Below are positions 34,939 to 43,600 of a stretch of 64,000 nt of DNA, piece by piece. The DNA is taken from assembly GCF_001636315.1 (NCBI RefSeq), contig NZ_KV440949.1, positions 4,730,084 to 4,794,083 on the forward strand, in the 5' to 3' direction. Made by a program: the position numbers and the translations under genes. Within the stretch, counting starts at the first letter, position 1; each line of letters starts with the position of its first letter. The notes beneath the pieces are model-generated. The model worked only from the letters and a program-made list of their open reading frames with translations, did no database searches and was not told where the DNA came from. This DNA comes from Neobacillus mesonae. GTDB lineage: Bacteria; Bacillota; Bacilli; Bacillales; Cytobacillaceae.

Positions 34939-35448
34939 TTGAAAAAATTACCCTTTTTAGTATTTCTGCTGCTTTCTACATCTTATCCCCTGAATCTAAA
35001 TGCCGAGATGCCAAGGTTATCGTCCGAATGCCTGGAAAAAATAAAAACACGTAACGAGCGATTTAATCGAATAATTATGAAGGATATTATCCGAGACCTT
35101 GAACTGGATATTGATGAAACCAATTATTTTAAAGTAACCGAAAGAGAGCTAGAGGCTGCTCATCTTATTTACGGCGGTAATGAAAATGATGATTATTACG
35201 AATCGCTGCATAAACAATTCATGGTCGCCTCGCGAGGCAAACCTACTCTTTTGATGGGGGCGGGAGAAGCTTACTTCCTGTTTAAAAGGCCGGACCATAC
35301 AAATGTCGCCTTGCATTTAAAACTTTCCAATAGTAAATGGGAAGTAGATGATACCAAGGAGAATAAAGGGACGTCAATCCGCTTTAAACTTTTAAAATGT
35401 GAGAAGGACTATTTGCAAAAAAAGACCGAGTATTACAAAGTAGATTAA
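34939..35448 (+). CDS. Hypothetical secreted protein
   Basis: The ~169-residue protein has a signal peptide (LPFLVFLLLSTSYPLNLNA) and a charged mature domain with two cysteines (SSECLEKIK, LLKCEKD) that could form a disulfide. I know no family for it. The TTG at 34939 lies eight bases after AGGGGTGG; the GTG at 34927 is inside that ribosome binding site. It is followed 16 bp later by the uracil-DNA glycosylase homologue, but a functional link is doubtful. Confidence 0.65.
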   Translation: MKKLPFLVFLLLSTSYPLNLNAEMPRLSSECLEKIKTRNERFNRIIMKDIIRDLELDIDETNYFKVTERELEAAHLIYGGNENDDYYESLHKQFMVASRGKPTLLMGAGEAYFLFKRPDHTNVALHLKLSNSKWEVDDTKENKGTSIRFKLLKCEKDYLQKKTEYYKVD

Positions 35449-35464
35449 ATTTGGGGGGAATAGG

Positions 35465-36046
35465 ATGACAGACTTTTGTCCAGTTCTTTGGCCGGAGGAA
35501 TCGACGCCGGAGCATCTGCTAGATTGCAATGAATGCGGTTTGGGTCAGCATGGGTCGCGCATGGTATGGGGTGAGGGGAATCCGCTTGCACCGATTATGA
35601 TTATCCTCGATAATCCGGGTGCCCGTGAAGACCGTGAAGGAAGCCCGATTGTTTGCGGCACAAGGCAGACACTGCAGCAGGCGGCTAATCTGGTTGGTTT
35701 AACAATGGAAGATTTATATGTAACGTTTATTTTAAAAAGAAAGCCTGTCAGGGCCTATGATAAACAGCAGGTTCGCCAGATTTGCATGACTCATCTTAAA
35801 CAGCAGCTGGAAGAGAAACAGCCAAAGCTGATTTTTTGCCTTGGAAATGTGGCTGTGCAATCTTTTTTTGAAAATGCCGAAGCAGAGGTAAAGGCGCTGC
35901 GTGGAGAAATACACGAAATACATGGATTGCCAACAGCAGTTGGCTACCACCCGCTTGCGGTAAGAAGACGCCCCAATCTTTTGTCTGTATTTATAGAGGA
36001 TTGGAACTTCTTAAAGGATCATTACAACAGGATAAAGTCATACTAG
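35465..36046 (+). CDS. Divergent uracil-DNA glycosylase superfamily protein
   Basis: The 193-residue protein resembles family 4 uracil-DNA glycosylases: CNEC (Cys21, Cys24), a motif 1 equivalent LDNPGAREDREGSPIVC, LVGLTMEDLYVTFILKRKP, an ICMTHL cysteine (Cys107), PKLIFCLGNVAVQSF and a motif 2-like YHPLAVRRRPN. In family 4 enzymes four cysteines hold a 4Fe-4S cluster. The third is expected in the KCRP position, which here reads KRKP. Motif 1 is also changed from GEAPG to LDNPG. It may be a specialised or inactive homologue. Confidence 0.8.
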   Translation: MTDFCPVLWPEESTPEHLLDCNECGLGQHGSRMVWGEGNPLAPIMIILDNPGAREDREGSPIVCGTRQTLQQAANLVGLTMEDLYVTFILKRKPVRAYDKQQVRQICMTHLKQQLEEKQPKLIFCLGNVAVQSFFENAEAEVKALRGEIHEIHGLPTAVGYHPLAVRRRPNLLSVFIEDWNFLKDHYNRIKSY

Positions 36047-36078
36047 CGAACTATTTATTCGGAAAGTTCGCTTTTTTT
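36045..36078 (+). terminator. Terminator after the glycosylase homologue
   Basis: AGCGAACT / AGTTCGCT stem followed by seven T residues. Confidence 0.8.
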
Positions 36079-36143
36079 ATGGAATATTATGGAGAGATTT
36101 TGTACAATAGAAAAAATAAAATATTCTGAAAGGACCGTAATAA

Positions 36144-36752
36144 ATGACAACAATATGCATTGTACGCCATGGAGAAACCGATTGGAATGCAGCAGGCCGA
36201 TTACAAGGCAGCACAGATATTCCATTAAATGCAAAAGGCGTTCAACAGGCTAAGGAAAGCGGCCGATTTTTGCAAAATTCCCATTGGGATGTAATCATTA
36301 CAAGTCCATTATCAAGAGCTAGACGGACAGCGGAAATAATAAATGAGAACCTGAATATTCCTCTAGTTGTGATGGAGGAATTTAAAGAGAAATATTTTGG
36401 CGATGTAGAAGGAATGACGTTTGAGGAAAGGCGTGTGGCGTTCCCAGACCGGCAATATCCCAATCAAGAGGAAGATTCTGCTTTTTCAAACCGGCTAATG
36501 GCAGGTCTTGAAAAAATCAATCAAACCTACAAAGATCAAAAGGTTTTACTTGTAGCACACGGTGCAGTTATTAGTGCGATTTTGGCCAAGTTGTCTAATG
36601 GCGGATTAGGGGATGGAATGACAAAAATTGAAAATGCCTGTATCAACGAAATCCAATTTTGTGACAGCTGTTGGCAAATTAATTCCTACAACCAAGTTTC
36701 ACACTTAACTGACATCACCGAAAAAAAGGAGATGTACCTTGAAGACAAATAA
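36144..36752 (+). CDS. Histidine phosphatase family protein (phosphoglycerate mutase-like)
   Basis: The 202-residue protein shows the canonical CIVRHGETDWNAAGRLQGSTDIPLN motif start, TSPLSRARRTAEI, KEKYFGDVEGMTFEE and the second catalytic VAHGAVISAIL. It is a YhfR/GpmB-type phosphatase acting on small phosphate esters. Its end overlaps the following MFS gene by 14 bp. The substrate is unknown and glycolytic mutase activity is unlikely. Confidence 0.9.
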   Translation: MTTICIVRHGETDWNAAGRLQGSTDIPLNAKGVQQAKESGRFLQNSHWDVIITSPLSRARRTAEIINENLNIPLVVMEEFKEKYFGDVEGMTFEERRVAFPDRQYPNQEEDSAFSNRLMAGLEKINQTYKDQKVLLVAHGAVISAILAKLSNGGLGDGMTKIENACINEIQFCDSCWQINSYNQVSHLTDITEKKEMYLEDK

Positions 36753-37956
36753 AAGAAACTCATTTTTGTTGCTGTTCGGGGTGGGCATTTCAACTTTTGG
36801 GGATTTTATTTATTTAATTGCGATAAATATATTAGTTTTAAAATTAACGGGGTCACCAGCGGCGGTCGCTGGATTATGGATTATCGGTCCAATTGCAACG
36901 ATTCTCACGAAGTTTTGGTCGGGCAGCATTATTGACCGGATGAGTAAACGCAGGTTGATGATTTTAACTGATATTTTTCGAGCCATTCTAGTAGCAATTA
37001 TTCCTTTATTACCTTCCGTTTGGCTGATTTATATTTGTTTATTTGTGCTTTCCATTGGAAAGGCTTTCTTTGATCCGGCTTCGATTTCGTATATTACCAG
37101 CTTGATTCCAACTGAGAACCGTAAGCAGTTTAACTCCTTCCGGAGCTTGATCACTTCCGGTGCCTTCTTGATTGGCCCGGCTATTGCAGGGGTTCTCCTC
37201 TTAATTGCATCAGCGAAAGTGGCTATTTGGATTAACGCTGTTTCCTTTTTAGTTTCAGCATATATGCTGTTTTTATTGCCTGAAACAGAGGTACAAAGGA
37301 GTCAAGCCAAGGCACTCACTCTTTCTATGATTAAGGACGATTGGAAAAAGGTTATCATGTTTTCACGTGATCAATCTTATATTGTCATCATTTATTTTTT
37401 GGCACAGTTTTTTTGGATTGTAGCATTGGGCATGGATGCGCAAGAGGTTGTTTTTACACAAAAGGTATTGGGGTTATCAGAAGCGAAGTTTGGTTTGCTC
37501 GTAAGTATTATGGGGATTGGTTCCATTATCGGATCTTCAACCGTTTCTATTTTTGCTAAAAAAATGTCAATCCGGCTATTAATGGGGTTAGGCTACATCA
37601 TGGTTGCCGGCGGGTATCTTATTTATGCGTTTTCATACTCATTTTTAACAGCAGCAATCGGTTTTATTGTCCTTGGATATTTCAATTCTCTAGCCAATAC
37701 CGGGTTTTTGACCTTTTATCAAAACAATGTACCGCTGGAAATTATGGGTCGTATCTCAAGTGTGTTTGGAACATTCCAGAGTATGCTGCAAATTGCCTTT
37801 GTGCTGTTAATCGGGTTTACGGGTGAAATCATACCATTAAGGTATAGCATCATTGGTGCATCAAGTTTTGTATTGACCATAAGCGTTTTATTAACTCTTT
37901 TCGTCTATCGACCAGCAAGAAAGATTTATTTTCTTGAAAAAAGTCAGGGAGCATAA
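36739..37956 (+). CDS. MFS transporter (MFS_3/EntS-like exporter)
   Basis: The 405-residue protein has 12 predicted helices with the motif GSIIDRMSKRRLMILTDIFRAIL between helices 2 and 3 and SLIPTENRKQFNSFRSLITSGAFLIGPAIAGVLL at helices 4-5, as in EntS-like exporters and macrolide efflux proteins. It starts at a TTG behind AAAGGAGATG, within the end of the phosphatase gene, so the two are coupled. Substrate is unknown. Confidence 0.85.
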   Translation: MKTNKRNSFLLLFGVGISTFGDFIYLIAINILVLKLTGSPAAVAGLWIIGPIATILTKFWSGSIIDRMSKRRLMILTDIFRAILVAIIPLLPSVWLIYICLFVLSIGKAFFDPASISYITSLIPTENRKQFNSFRSLITSGAFLIGPAIAGVLLLIASAKVAIWINAVSFLVSAYMLFLLPETEVQRSQAKALTLSMIKDDWKKVIMFSRDQSYIVIIYFLAQFFWIVALGMDAQEVVFTQKVLGLSEAKFGLLVSIMGIGSIIGSSTVSIFAKKMSIRLLMGLGYIMVAGGYLIYAFSYSFLTAAIGFIVLGYFNSLANTGFLTFYQNNVPLEIMGRISSVFGTFQSMLQIAFVLLIGFTGEIIPLRYSIIGASSFVLTISVLLTLFVYRPARKIYFLEKSQGA

Positions 37957-37982
37957 ATTATTTTGAATACAGGTGAGGTTTT

Positions 37983-38444
37983 ATGATAAAAAAGCTAGAT
38001 TTACAGAATAAAAGCATATTAATGGACCTCTTTGACGTTCAAAAGGCTTCCTATCTGGTAGAAGCAAAATTAATAAATTTTTTCGAAATCCCCCCATTAG
38101 TAGAATCGATTGAGGATTTAAAGAATAGTATGGAGGTTTTCTATGGTTATTTCGAAGAAGAGGAACTTGCAGGTGCAATTTCTTGTACGGAAGAAGGGGA
38201 AGAACTAACGATTTGCAGGTTAGTCGTGGACCCGAAACACTTTAGAAAAGGAATTGCACAAAAGCTACTATGCGCCATTGAGGAAAATCATCCTGAAATC
38301 AGGGTGTATAAAGTTTCAACCGGGAAGGAAAACGGACCAGCTAAGAATTTATATTTAAAAAATGGTTTTAAAACTGTGAATCAAGTTGAGGCATCACCAG
38401 GATTATTTCTAAGTATTTTTGAAAAAAGAAAGGTTGAACAATAA
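37983..38444 (+). CDS. GNAT family N-acetyltransferase
   Basis: The 153-residue protein has the GNAT acetyl-CoA-binding pattern CRLVVDPKHFRKGIAQKLLCAIEE and the late NGPAKNLYLKNGFKTVNQ. It probably acetylates a small molecule or protein amine. It overlaps the next gene by one base (TAATG) and follows the MFS gene closely, so the group from 36144 to 38911 looks like one operon. Confidence 0.88.
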   Translation: MIKKLDLQNKSILMDLFDVQKASYLVEAKLINFFEIPPLVESIEDLKNSMEVFYGYFEEEELAGAISCTEEGEELTICRLVVDPKHFRKGIAQKLLCAIEENHPEIRVYKVSTGKENGPAKNLYLKNGFKTVNQVEASPGLFLSIFEKRKVEQ

Positions 38445-38911
38445 TGACTGCTGCAAGTGCACCAACCTTCTCACACAAGCAATTGGCTGCTAATTGTTTT
38501 AATGCCGTTTGGGAGCTGCTTGATTTAAACGTGAGAACAAAAGAAGAGGAAGAAAAAATGATCCATCTTGCTCATGCTTCATTTTGGAATTGGACGCAAG
38601 TGCAGGACCATACACCAAGAAACATTTCAATTGGGTATTGGCAGTTATCCCGTGTATACGCAACATGTAGGAACGGGGAACGGGCTGGGTATTATGCAGA
38701 AAGATGTTTGGAAGTAAGCTTAGAAAACAAACTAGAACCATTTTATATTGGATATGCTTATGAAGCATTAGCAAGAGCAGATGCACTTTTGTCTCAGAAA
38801 GATCAATTAAGGAAGCATATTCAATTAGCAATGGAATACATCCAAATGGTACAAAATCAAACTGAAAAAGAAATGTTGATGAAGGATTTACATGGCATTG
38901 ATGCAGATTGA
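38444..38911 (+). CDS. Hypothetical helical (TPR-like) protein
   Basis: The 155-residue protein is mostly alpha-helical, with antiparallel-helix repeats like tetratricopeptides (ISIGYWQLSRVYATCRNGERAGYYAERCLEVSLE, then YIGYAYEALARADALLSQKDQLRKHIQLAMEYI). It probably mediates protein contacts. It starts in the stop codon of the acetyltransferase gene and is followed by a strong terminator. No function is assigned. Confidence 0.7.
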   Translation: MTAASAPTFSHKQLAANCFNAVWELLDLNVRTKEEEEKMIHLAHASFWNWTQVQDHTPRNISIGYWQLSRVYATCRNGERAGYYAERCLEVSLENKLEPFYIGYAYEALARADALLSQKDQLRKHIQLAMEYIQMVQNQTEKEMLMKDLHGIDAD

Positions 38912-38971
38912 TTTACCCGCAGATATAATTCATATTATATTGATGTAACTTGAAAATATTATGGATCCATA

Positions 38972-39020
38972 AAAAGCCGAAGTTTTGCTAATTTAAATGC
39001 AAAACTTCGGCTTTTTCTAT
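38972..39020. terminator. Strong bidirectional terminator
   Basis: Perfect 17-bp arms, AAAAGCCGAAGTTTTGC and its complement, with a 10-nt loop and flanking A and T runs. It serves the operon ending at 38911 and the converging mntH. Confidence 0.9.
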
Positions 39021-40321
39021 CATATTAACGTTTGAACCACCAGCCATACGTTTAAACCTAGAATAATAACGGCAAACAGACTGGATAAGATGGTAGTGAT
39101 GCGTTTATTGGTCAGAACGCCCATCAGTTCTTTCTTTTGCGTAAAGTAAATTAACGCAATGATTGGAAACGGCAGGACAATGCTTAAGATGACTTGGCTG
39201 ATCACAAGTGTCATCGTTGGGTCGACGCCAAGGGCAACAATAATGACACTTGGAAGCATGGTTACCAATCGGCGGACCCATACAGGAATCGTAAATCCGA
39301 CGAAGCCCTGCATAATTACCTGCCCAGCCATTGTCCCAACAACAGAGCTTGAAATCCCGGATGCTAATAGAGATATCAAAAACACGCTGGCAGCTGCCGA
39401 ACCGAGAAGCGGTGTGAGCGTATGATATGCTGTCGTTAGGTCAGCAATATCACTATTACCAGATGTATGAAAAACAGATGCTGCCATATACATCATTGCC
39501 AGGTTCACAAATCCGGCAATGGCCATGGCAATTAAAATTTCCATCGTACTATATTTTTGGATTTTTATTTTTTCCATATCATTACGCGGGATAATTCGAC
39601 GCTGTGTTAAGCTTGAATGCAGATAAATTGCATGTGGCATAACGGTTGCTCCGATTACCCCGACTGCTAGCAAGATGCTTTCTTTATTGCCCAGCCATGG
39701 TACAACACTATGATACGCAATTTGACCAAAATTAGGTTTGGAAAGCAAAGTTTCTACTATATAACATAAACCAATTAATATCGCGAAAGCGGCAATAAAT
39801 TTTTCTAATGGCCGGAAGCCGTATTTTTCCATTAGTAATATTAAGTAGGTGACAACACCTGTAATAATTACTGCATAGAACATCGGAATGCCGGCTAATA
39901 AATTGAGCGCAAGGGTCGCACCTAAAAACTCAGCCAGGTCTGTCGCCATGGCAGCAAGCTCTGATACGACCCACATAATCATCGTCAGCCAAGGTGACAT
40001 ATATTCCCGGCAAATCTCCGGCAGGCTTTTTCCAGTAGCAATACCTAGTTTTCCAGACATGTTTTGCAGGAGCATCGCCATCAGGTTCGCTAATACCACA
40101 ACCCATAGCATTTTATAACCAAAGCTTGCACCGCTTTGAATGTTGGTCGCAAAATTTCCTGGATCTACATAGGCAATGGATGCAATAAACGCTGGCCCGA
40201 TAAACGGCAGCAATGCGCGGATGCCTTTTGTTTTTCCGTTAATGGCATCCCTGGCTGCTGAAACGGTACGTTGCTCCGCAGCTCGAGCCTTGCGAGCAGC
40301 AAATGAATTTGGTTGGCTCAT
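39020..40321 (-). CDS. mntH: Nramp-family divalent metal transporter MntH
   Basis: The 433-residue protein has 11 predicted helices and the Nramp metal-binding motifs YVDPGNFATNIQSG (helix 1) and GATVMPHAIYLHSSLTQRR (helix 6). It imports Mn2+ with protons. A 22-bp perfect palindrome just downstream of its promoter, with core CCTTAAGG, matches the MntR operator style, which strongly supports manganese specificity. A basic N-terminal ~35 residues precede helix 1. It converges on the 36-38.9 kb operon across a shared terminator. Confidence 0.93.
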   Translation of the reverse strand: MSQPNSFAARKARAAEQRTVSAARDAINGKTKGIRALLPFIGPAFIASIAYVDPGNFATNIQSGASFGYKMLWVVVLANLMAMLLQNMSGKLGIATGKSLPEICREYMSPWLTMIMWVVSELAAMATDLAEFLGATLALNLLAGIPMFYAVIITGVVTYLILLMEKYGFRPLEKFIAAFAILIGLCYIVETLLSKPNFGQIAYHSVVPWLGNKESILLAVGVIGATVMPHAIYLHSSLTQRRIIPRNDMEKIKIQKYSTMEILIAMAIAGFVNLAMMYMAASVFHTSGNSDIADLTTAYHTLTPLLGSAAASVFLISLLASGISSSVVGTMAGQVIMQGFVGFTIPVWVRRLVTMLPSVIIVALGVDPTMTLVISQVILSIVLPFPIIALIYFTQKKELMGVLTNKRITTILSSLFAVIILGLNVWLVVQTLI

Positions 40322-40375
40322 AAGACACCATCCTTTTTTATTTTGACGTGTACAATGATTGTTCGTTAATCAACA

Positions 40376-40397
40376 AAAGTTTCCTTAAGGAAACTTT
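40376..40397. promoter_or_regulatory. MntR operator candidate
   Basis: Perfect 22-bp palindrome with arms AAAGTTTCCTT / AAGGAAACTTT. It begins just after the predicted mntH transcription start and closely resembles MntR boxes as I recall them from Bacillus (CCTTAAGGAAAC core). Confidence 0.8.
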
Positions 40398-40405
40398 ATA
40401 AATAT

Positions 40406-40434
40406 ATTATAGTATATTTTTTAAAAGTTGTGAA
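40406..40434 (-). promoter_or_regulatory. Predicted mntH promoter
   Basis: Minus strand TTCACA, 17 bp, TATAAT; the MntR-like palindrome follows within the expected +1 region. Confidence 0.75.
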
Positions 40435-40538
40435 TGATTTTGTTTGGAGTTTAAGACAATAGGAAATGATCAGGGGAGGTGAGGTTTGAGGTTAGTAAAA
40501 GAGAAAAGCCATGCAGGCAGCAATACGAAAACAAAAAA

Positions 40539-40571
40539 AACACCTGAATCCTTTCAGAAAGATCAGGTGTT
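40539..40571 (-). terminator. Terminator of the hxlAB operon
   Basis: AACACCTGA / TCAGGTGTT stem; on the minus strand an eight-T run follows. Confidence 0.85.
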
Positions 40572-40585
40572 CCAATAGTTTTTAT

Positions 40586-41143
40586 TTACTCAAGGTTGGC
40601 ATGTTTTCCATACATAGTATATGAATTTAAACCTTTTTTCTCCATAATTCTCAGAATCATAGCATCATAGAAAAGCAGAAGAGTTTGTTCAAATAACGAG
40701 CCCATTGGCTGTATTGTTTTATATTCACTTTGTGTCTGATCCTTTGGAGCACCTGGCAATTTAACCGTTATATCTGCTAATTTTCCGATTGTTGACTGAG
40801 GAGCAGTCGTAATAGCTGCAACAGTTCCACCGATGCTCTTGGCTTTTTCAACCATCGAAATCAAGCCCTTTGTTTCACCAGAGCCGGATCCTACGATTAA
40901 AATATCACCTTCTTCAAAGTTGGCAGTAACGGTTTCTCCCACAACATAGGAATCCAATCCCATGTGCATCAAGCGCATAACAAAGGATTTGGCCATAAAA
41001 CCAGAACGCCCTGCACCCGCTGTGAAAACTTTTTTTGCTTCAGAAATGTGATTAACCAGTCTTTCTGCGTCTTCGTTAGCTATTTGGGCTGTTGTATGGC
41101 TCAACTCTGTAATCACTTCATTTAAATAGTCTGTCGTTTGCAT
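40586..41143 (-). CDS. hxlB: 6-phospho-3-hexuloisomerase
   Basis: The 185-residue protein is a SIS-domain sugar-phosphate isomerase: KVFTAGAGRSGFMAKSFVMRLMHMG, DILIVGSGSGETKGLISMVEKAK, and PMGSLFEQTLLLFYDAMI. It converts D-arabino-3-hexulose 6-phosphate to fructose 6-phosphate, the second RuMP-cycle step of formaldehyde fixation. The ATG at 41143 lies nine bases after AAGAAGGGC and gives the same length as B. subtilis HxlB. The upstream ATG at 41167 would overlap hxlA. Confidence 0.95.
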   Translation of the reverse strand: MQTTDYLNEVITELSHTTAQIANEDAERLVNHISEAKKVFTAGAGRSGFMAKSFVMRLMHMGLDSYVVGETVTANFEEGDILIVGSGSGETKGLISMVEKAKSIGGTVAAITTAPQSTIGKLADITVKLPGAPKDQTQSEYKTIQPMGSLFEQTLLLFYDAMILRIMEKKGLNSYTMYGKHANLE

Positions 41144-41159
41144 AATAATCGTGCCCTTC

Positions 41160-41801
41160 TTATGCATGAATTTTTTGTTTTATTAATAACTCCATTTCGG
41201 CAGCAACAGCCTTTTTATCTTGCTGACCAGTAATACCTCCTCCAACAATAACAAGGTCAGGCTGTGTTTGGACAACCTCCGGAAGTGTGTTTAATTTGAT
41301 GCCCCCTGCAATTGCTGTTTTGGCATTTTTGACAACGCGTTTAATAGTTTGTAGCTGTTGGAAAGAGTTTTCTCCTTCTGCTTGAAGGTCGTAACCTGTG
41401 TGTACGCAAATATAGTCAACGCCCAGTGCATCAATCTCTTTTGCACGCTGTTCAAGGTCTTTTACATTAATCATATCTACAAGGATTTGAGTTCCTTGCT
41501 TTTTGGCTTCTTCTACAGCCCCTTTAATTGTTGCGTTGTCTGTGGCGCCAAGAACTGTGATAATATCTGCACCTGCTTCGGAGGCTTTCATTACCTCATA
41601 AGCTCCAGCATCCATAATTTTTAAATCGGCTAATACCTTTAAATGAGGATATGCTTGTTTGATTTCTTTTACGGCTTTTAGGCCTTCGTTGATCACAACT
41701 GGCGTGCCAATCTCGACGATATCAATATGTGCTTCAACCTCTTTTACGACTTCCTTTGCTTCTGGAATATTGACAAGATCTAATGCTAATTGCAGTTCCA
41801 T
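41160..41801 (-). CDS. hxlA: 3-hexulose-6-phosphate synthase
   Basis: The 213-residue TIM-barrel enzyme matches HxlA of the OMP decarboxylase superfamily: MELQLALDLVNIPEAKEVV, EIGTPVVINEGLKAVKEI, VLADLKIMDAGAYEVMKASEAGADIITVLG (catalytic DxKxxD-type motif) and IAGGIKLNTLPEV. It condenses formaldehyde with ribulose 5-phosphate. It heads the hxlAB operon, divergent from zwf-pgi-gnd, with an 89-bp palindrome in the shared promoter region. Confidence 0.96.
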   Translation of the reverse strand: MELQLALDLVNIPEAKEVVKEVEAHIDIVEIGTPVVINEGLKAVKEIKQAYPHLKVLADLKIMDAGAYEVMKASEAGADIITVLGATDNATIKGAVEEAKKQGTQILVDMINVKDLEQRAKEIDALGVDYICVHTGYDLQAEGENSFQQLQTIKRVVKNAKTAIAGGIKLNTLPEVVQTQPDLVIVGGGITGQQDKKAVAAEMELLIKQKIHA

Positions 41802-41876
41802 TACAACGTCACTCCTTAAAAATTTTTAGTTTTGGTGAACCTGAAACCAATTCTAGTATGGTTCTTGTCAAAAAAG

Positions 41877-41965
41877 AAGTACGCACTTAAAAGTCAGATA
41901 GTAACAAAAAGTATACCGTGGTACAGTATACTTTTTGTTACTATCTGATTAAAAAGTGCGTACTT
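41877..41965. repeat. 89-bp interrupted palindrome between hxlA and zwf
   Basis: Outer 12-bp arms (AAGTACGCACTT / AAGTGCGTACTT) and inner 23-bp arms (41894-41916 and 41926-41948) are perfect complements, with 5-bp unmatched spacers and a 9-bp centre. The inner arms contain GTAACAAAAAGTATAC. Its centre is 120 bp from the hxlA start and 111 bp from the zwf start. It is probably a shared operator, with HxlR the natural candidate regulator. Confidence 0.8.
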
Positions 41966-42031
41966 ACAATCAAATTTTTTACACGATATACTGGCATCAA
42001 TAAAAGATGATCAGAATTAGGAGGGGATCGA

Positions 42032-43561
42032 ATGAGAGAGTTAACGATTCCGCGCAGTGGTCTTTCAGAAGAAAACACTCACAGCATGTTTACCACAGTA
42101 AAGCTGGATTCATTTAGCTTTGTTTTGTTTGGTGCAACAGGAGACTTAGCAAAAAGGAAAATTTTTCCCGCTTTATACAATTTATTTCTTGATAACAGGC
42201 TTACCGCCCCATTTTCAGTCATCGGGTTAGGCCGACGTAATTGGACGGATGAAGTATTTCAATTTCATGTCAAGAACTCTTTAAATCATTTCTCCAGACG
42301 GTTTAAGGAACATGATGCCATGCTGGATGATTTTCTTCAAATATTTCGATATTGTGCGCTAGACGTCACGAACAGTGAAGGTTACAAAGCAGTGCACGAA
42401 TTAATTCTAAGCCGTGAGAAGGAACTAGGAATACTTGGGAACAGAGTGTTTTATTTATCGGTGTCTCCTGAGTTTTTTGGTATCATTACTTCTAATATCG
42501 AGAAGAGCGGGATAGGTGTTTCAAAAGGGTGGAAGCGTCTTGTGATTGAAAAGCCGTTTGGCCGTGACATCACATCTGCCAGGGAGTTAAATAAAAAACT
42601 TGGTCAGGTGTTTGAAGAGGAAGAAATTTACCGAATTGATCACTATTTAGGAAAGCAAATGGTACAAAATCTAGAAGCATTGAAATTAGCGAATCCTATG
42701 CTTCAATCATTGTGGGATAATAAAAATATTTCGAATATTCAAATAACAGCAAGTGAAACAGTCGGTGTGGAAGAGAGAGCTGCTTACTATGAACAGGCAG
42801 GAGCTATCCGTGATATGTTCCAAAATCATATGCTGCAAATGCTCATGATGGTTGCCATGCAGTCTCCGGAACATATCAATCCTGAAAATATACGAAAGAA
42901 GAAAAGTGACATTATGAAACATCTCCGGCCGTTAAATAAAAAAAATACAGCTTTTCATGTAGTCCGTGGTCAATATGGTTCTGGAGAAATTAATGGGGAA
43001 CAAGTGGCGGCTTACATAGAGGAGCCGGGAGTTGAGAGCTCCTCAAGGAATGACACCTTTGTCGCTGCTCGTTTATGGATAGATGACTATTGCTGGTGTG
43101 GTGTGCCGTTTTATATTCGTACAGGGAAAAGAATGAAGGAAAAGTCTACGAGAGTTGTGATTGAATTTAAAAGTCCAATACGCGATTTGTATGAAGACAA
43201 TAAGAAAACAGCAGTACCTAACTTATTAATCATCGAGATAAGTCCAAATGAATCGGTATCCTTACAGTTAAATCTTAAAAATCCAGCTAAGTATGGTAAA
43301 ACGGAACCGGTTATACTACAATTTTCTGCTCCAGGAAAAGAGGCACCAGAAGCCTATGAATCATTAATTTTTGATACGTTACGGGGCGACCCTACATTTT
43401 TTTCCCATTGGGAAGAAGTAGAGCTTTCATGGAACTGGGTACAGCCCATTCTAGAAGCATTTAAGGATAATACTCTTCCACTGCATTCATATCCGGCTGG
43501 CTCCATGGGACCGGAAGCAGCCCAACAGTTATTGGCGGGAGACGGATTTATTTGGTGGTAG
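42032..43561 (+). CDS. zwf: Glucose-6-phosphate dehydrogenase
   Basis: The 509-residue protein has the NADP-binding FVLFGATGDLAKRKIFPALYNLF, the catalytic RIDHYLGKQMVQN and the substrate-binding VIEKPFGRDI. It oxidises glucose 6-phosphate to 6-phosphogluconolactone with NADP+. AGGAGGGG precedes the ATG. With pgi and gnd directly downstream and hxlAB divergent, it forms a dissimilatory RuMP cycle that oxidises formaldehyde to CO2 and makes NADPH. Confidence 0.96.
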   Translation: MRELTIPRSGLSEENTHSMFTTVKLDSFSFVLFGATGDLAKRKIFPALYNLFLDNRLTAPFSVIGLGRRNWTDEVFQFHVKNSLNHFSRRFKEHDAMLDDFLQIFRYCALDVTNSEGYKAVHELILSREKELGILGNRVFYLSVSPEFFGIITSNIEKSGIGVSKGWKRLVIEKPFGRDITSARELNKKLGQVFEEEEIYRIDHYLGKQMVQNLEALKLANPMLQSLWDNKNISNIQITASETVGVEERAAYYEQAGAIRDMFQNHMLQMLMMVAMQSPEHINPENIRKKKSDIMKHLRPLNKKNTAFHVVRGQYGSGEINGEQVAAYIEEPGVESSSRNDTFVAARLWIDDYCWCGVPFYIRTGKRMKEKSTRVVIEFKSPIRDLYEDNKKTAVPNLLIIEISPNESVSLQLNLKNPAKYGKTEPVILQFSAPGKEAPEAYESLIFDTLRGDPTFFSHWEEVELSWNWVQPILEAFKDNTLPLHSYPAGSMGPEAAQQLLAGDGFIWW

Positions 43562-43600
43562 GGGACATTAGAAGCTTTATATAGAAAGGAGAGCAACAAA

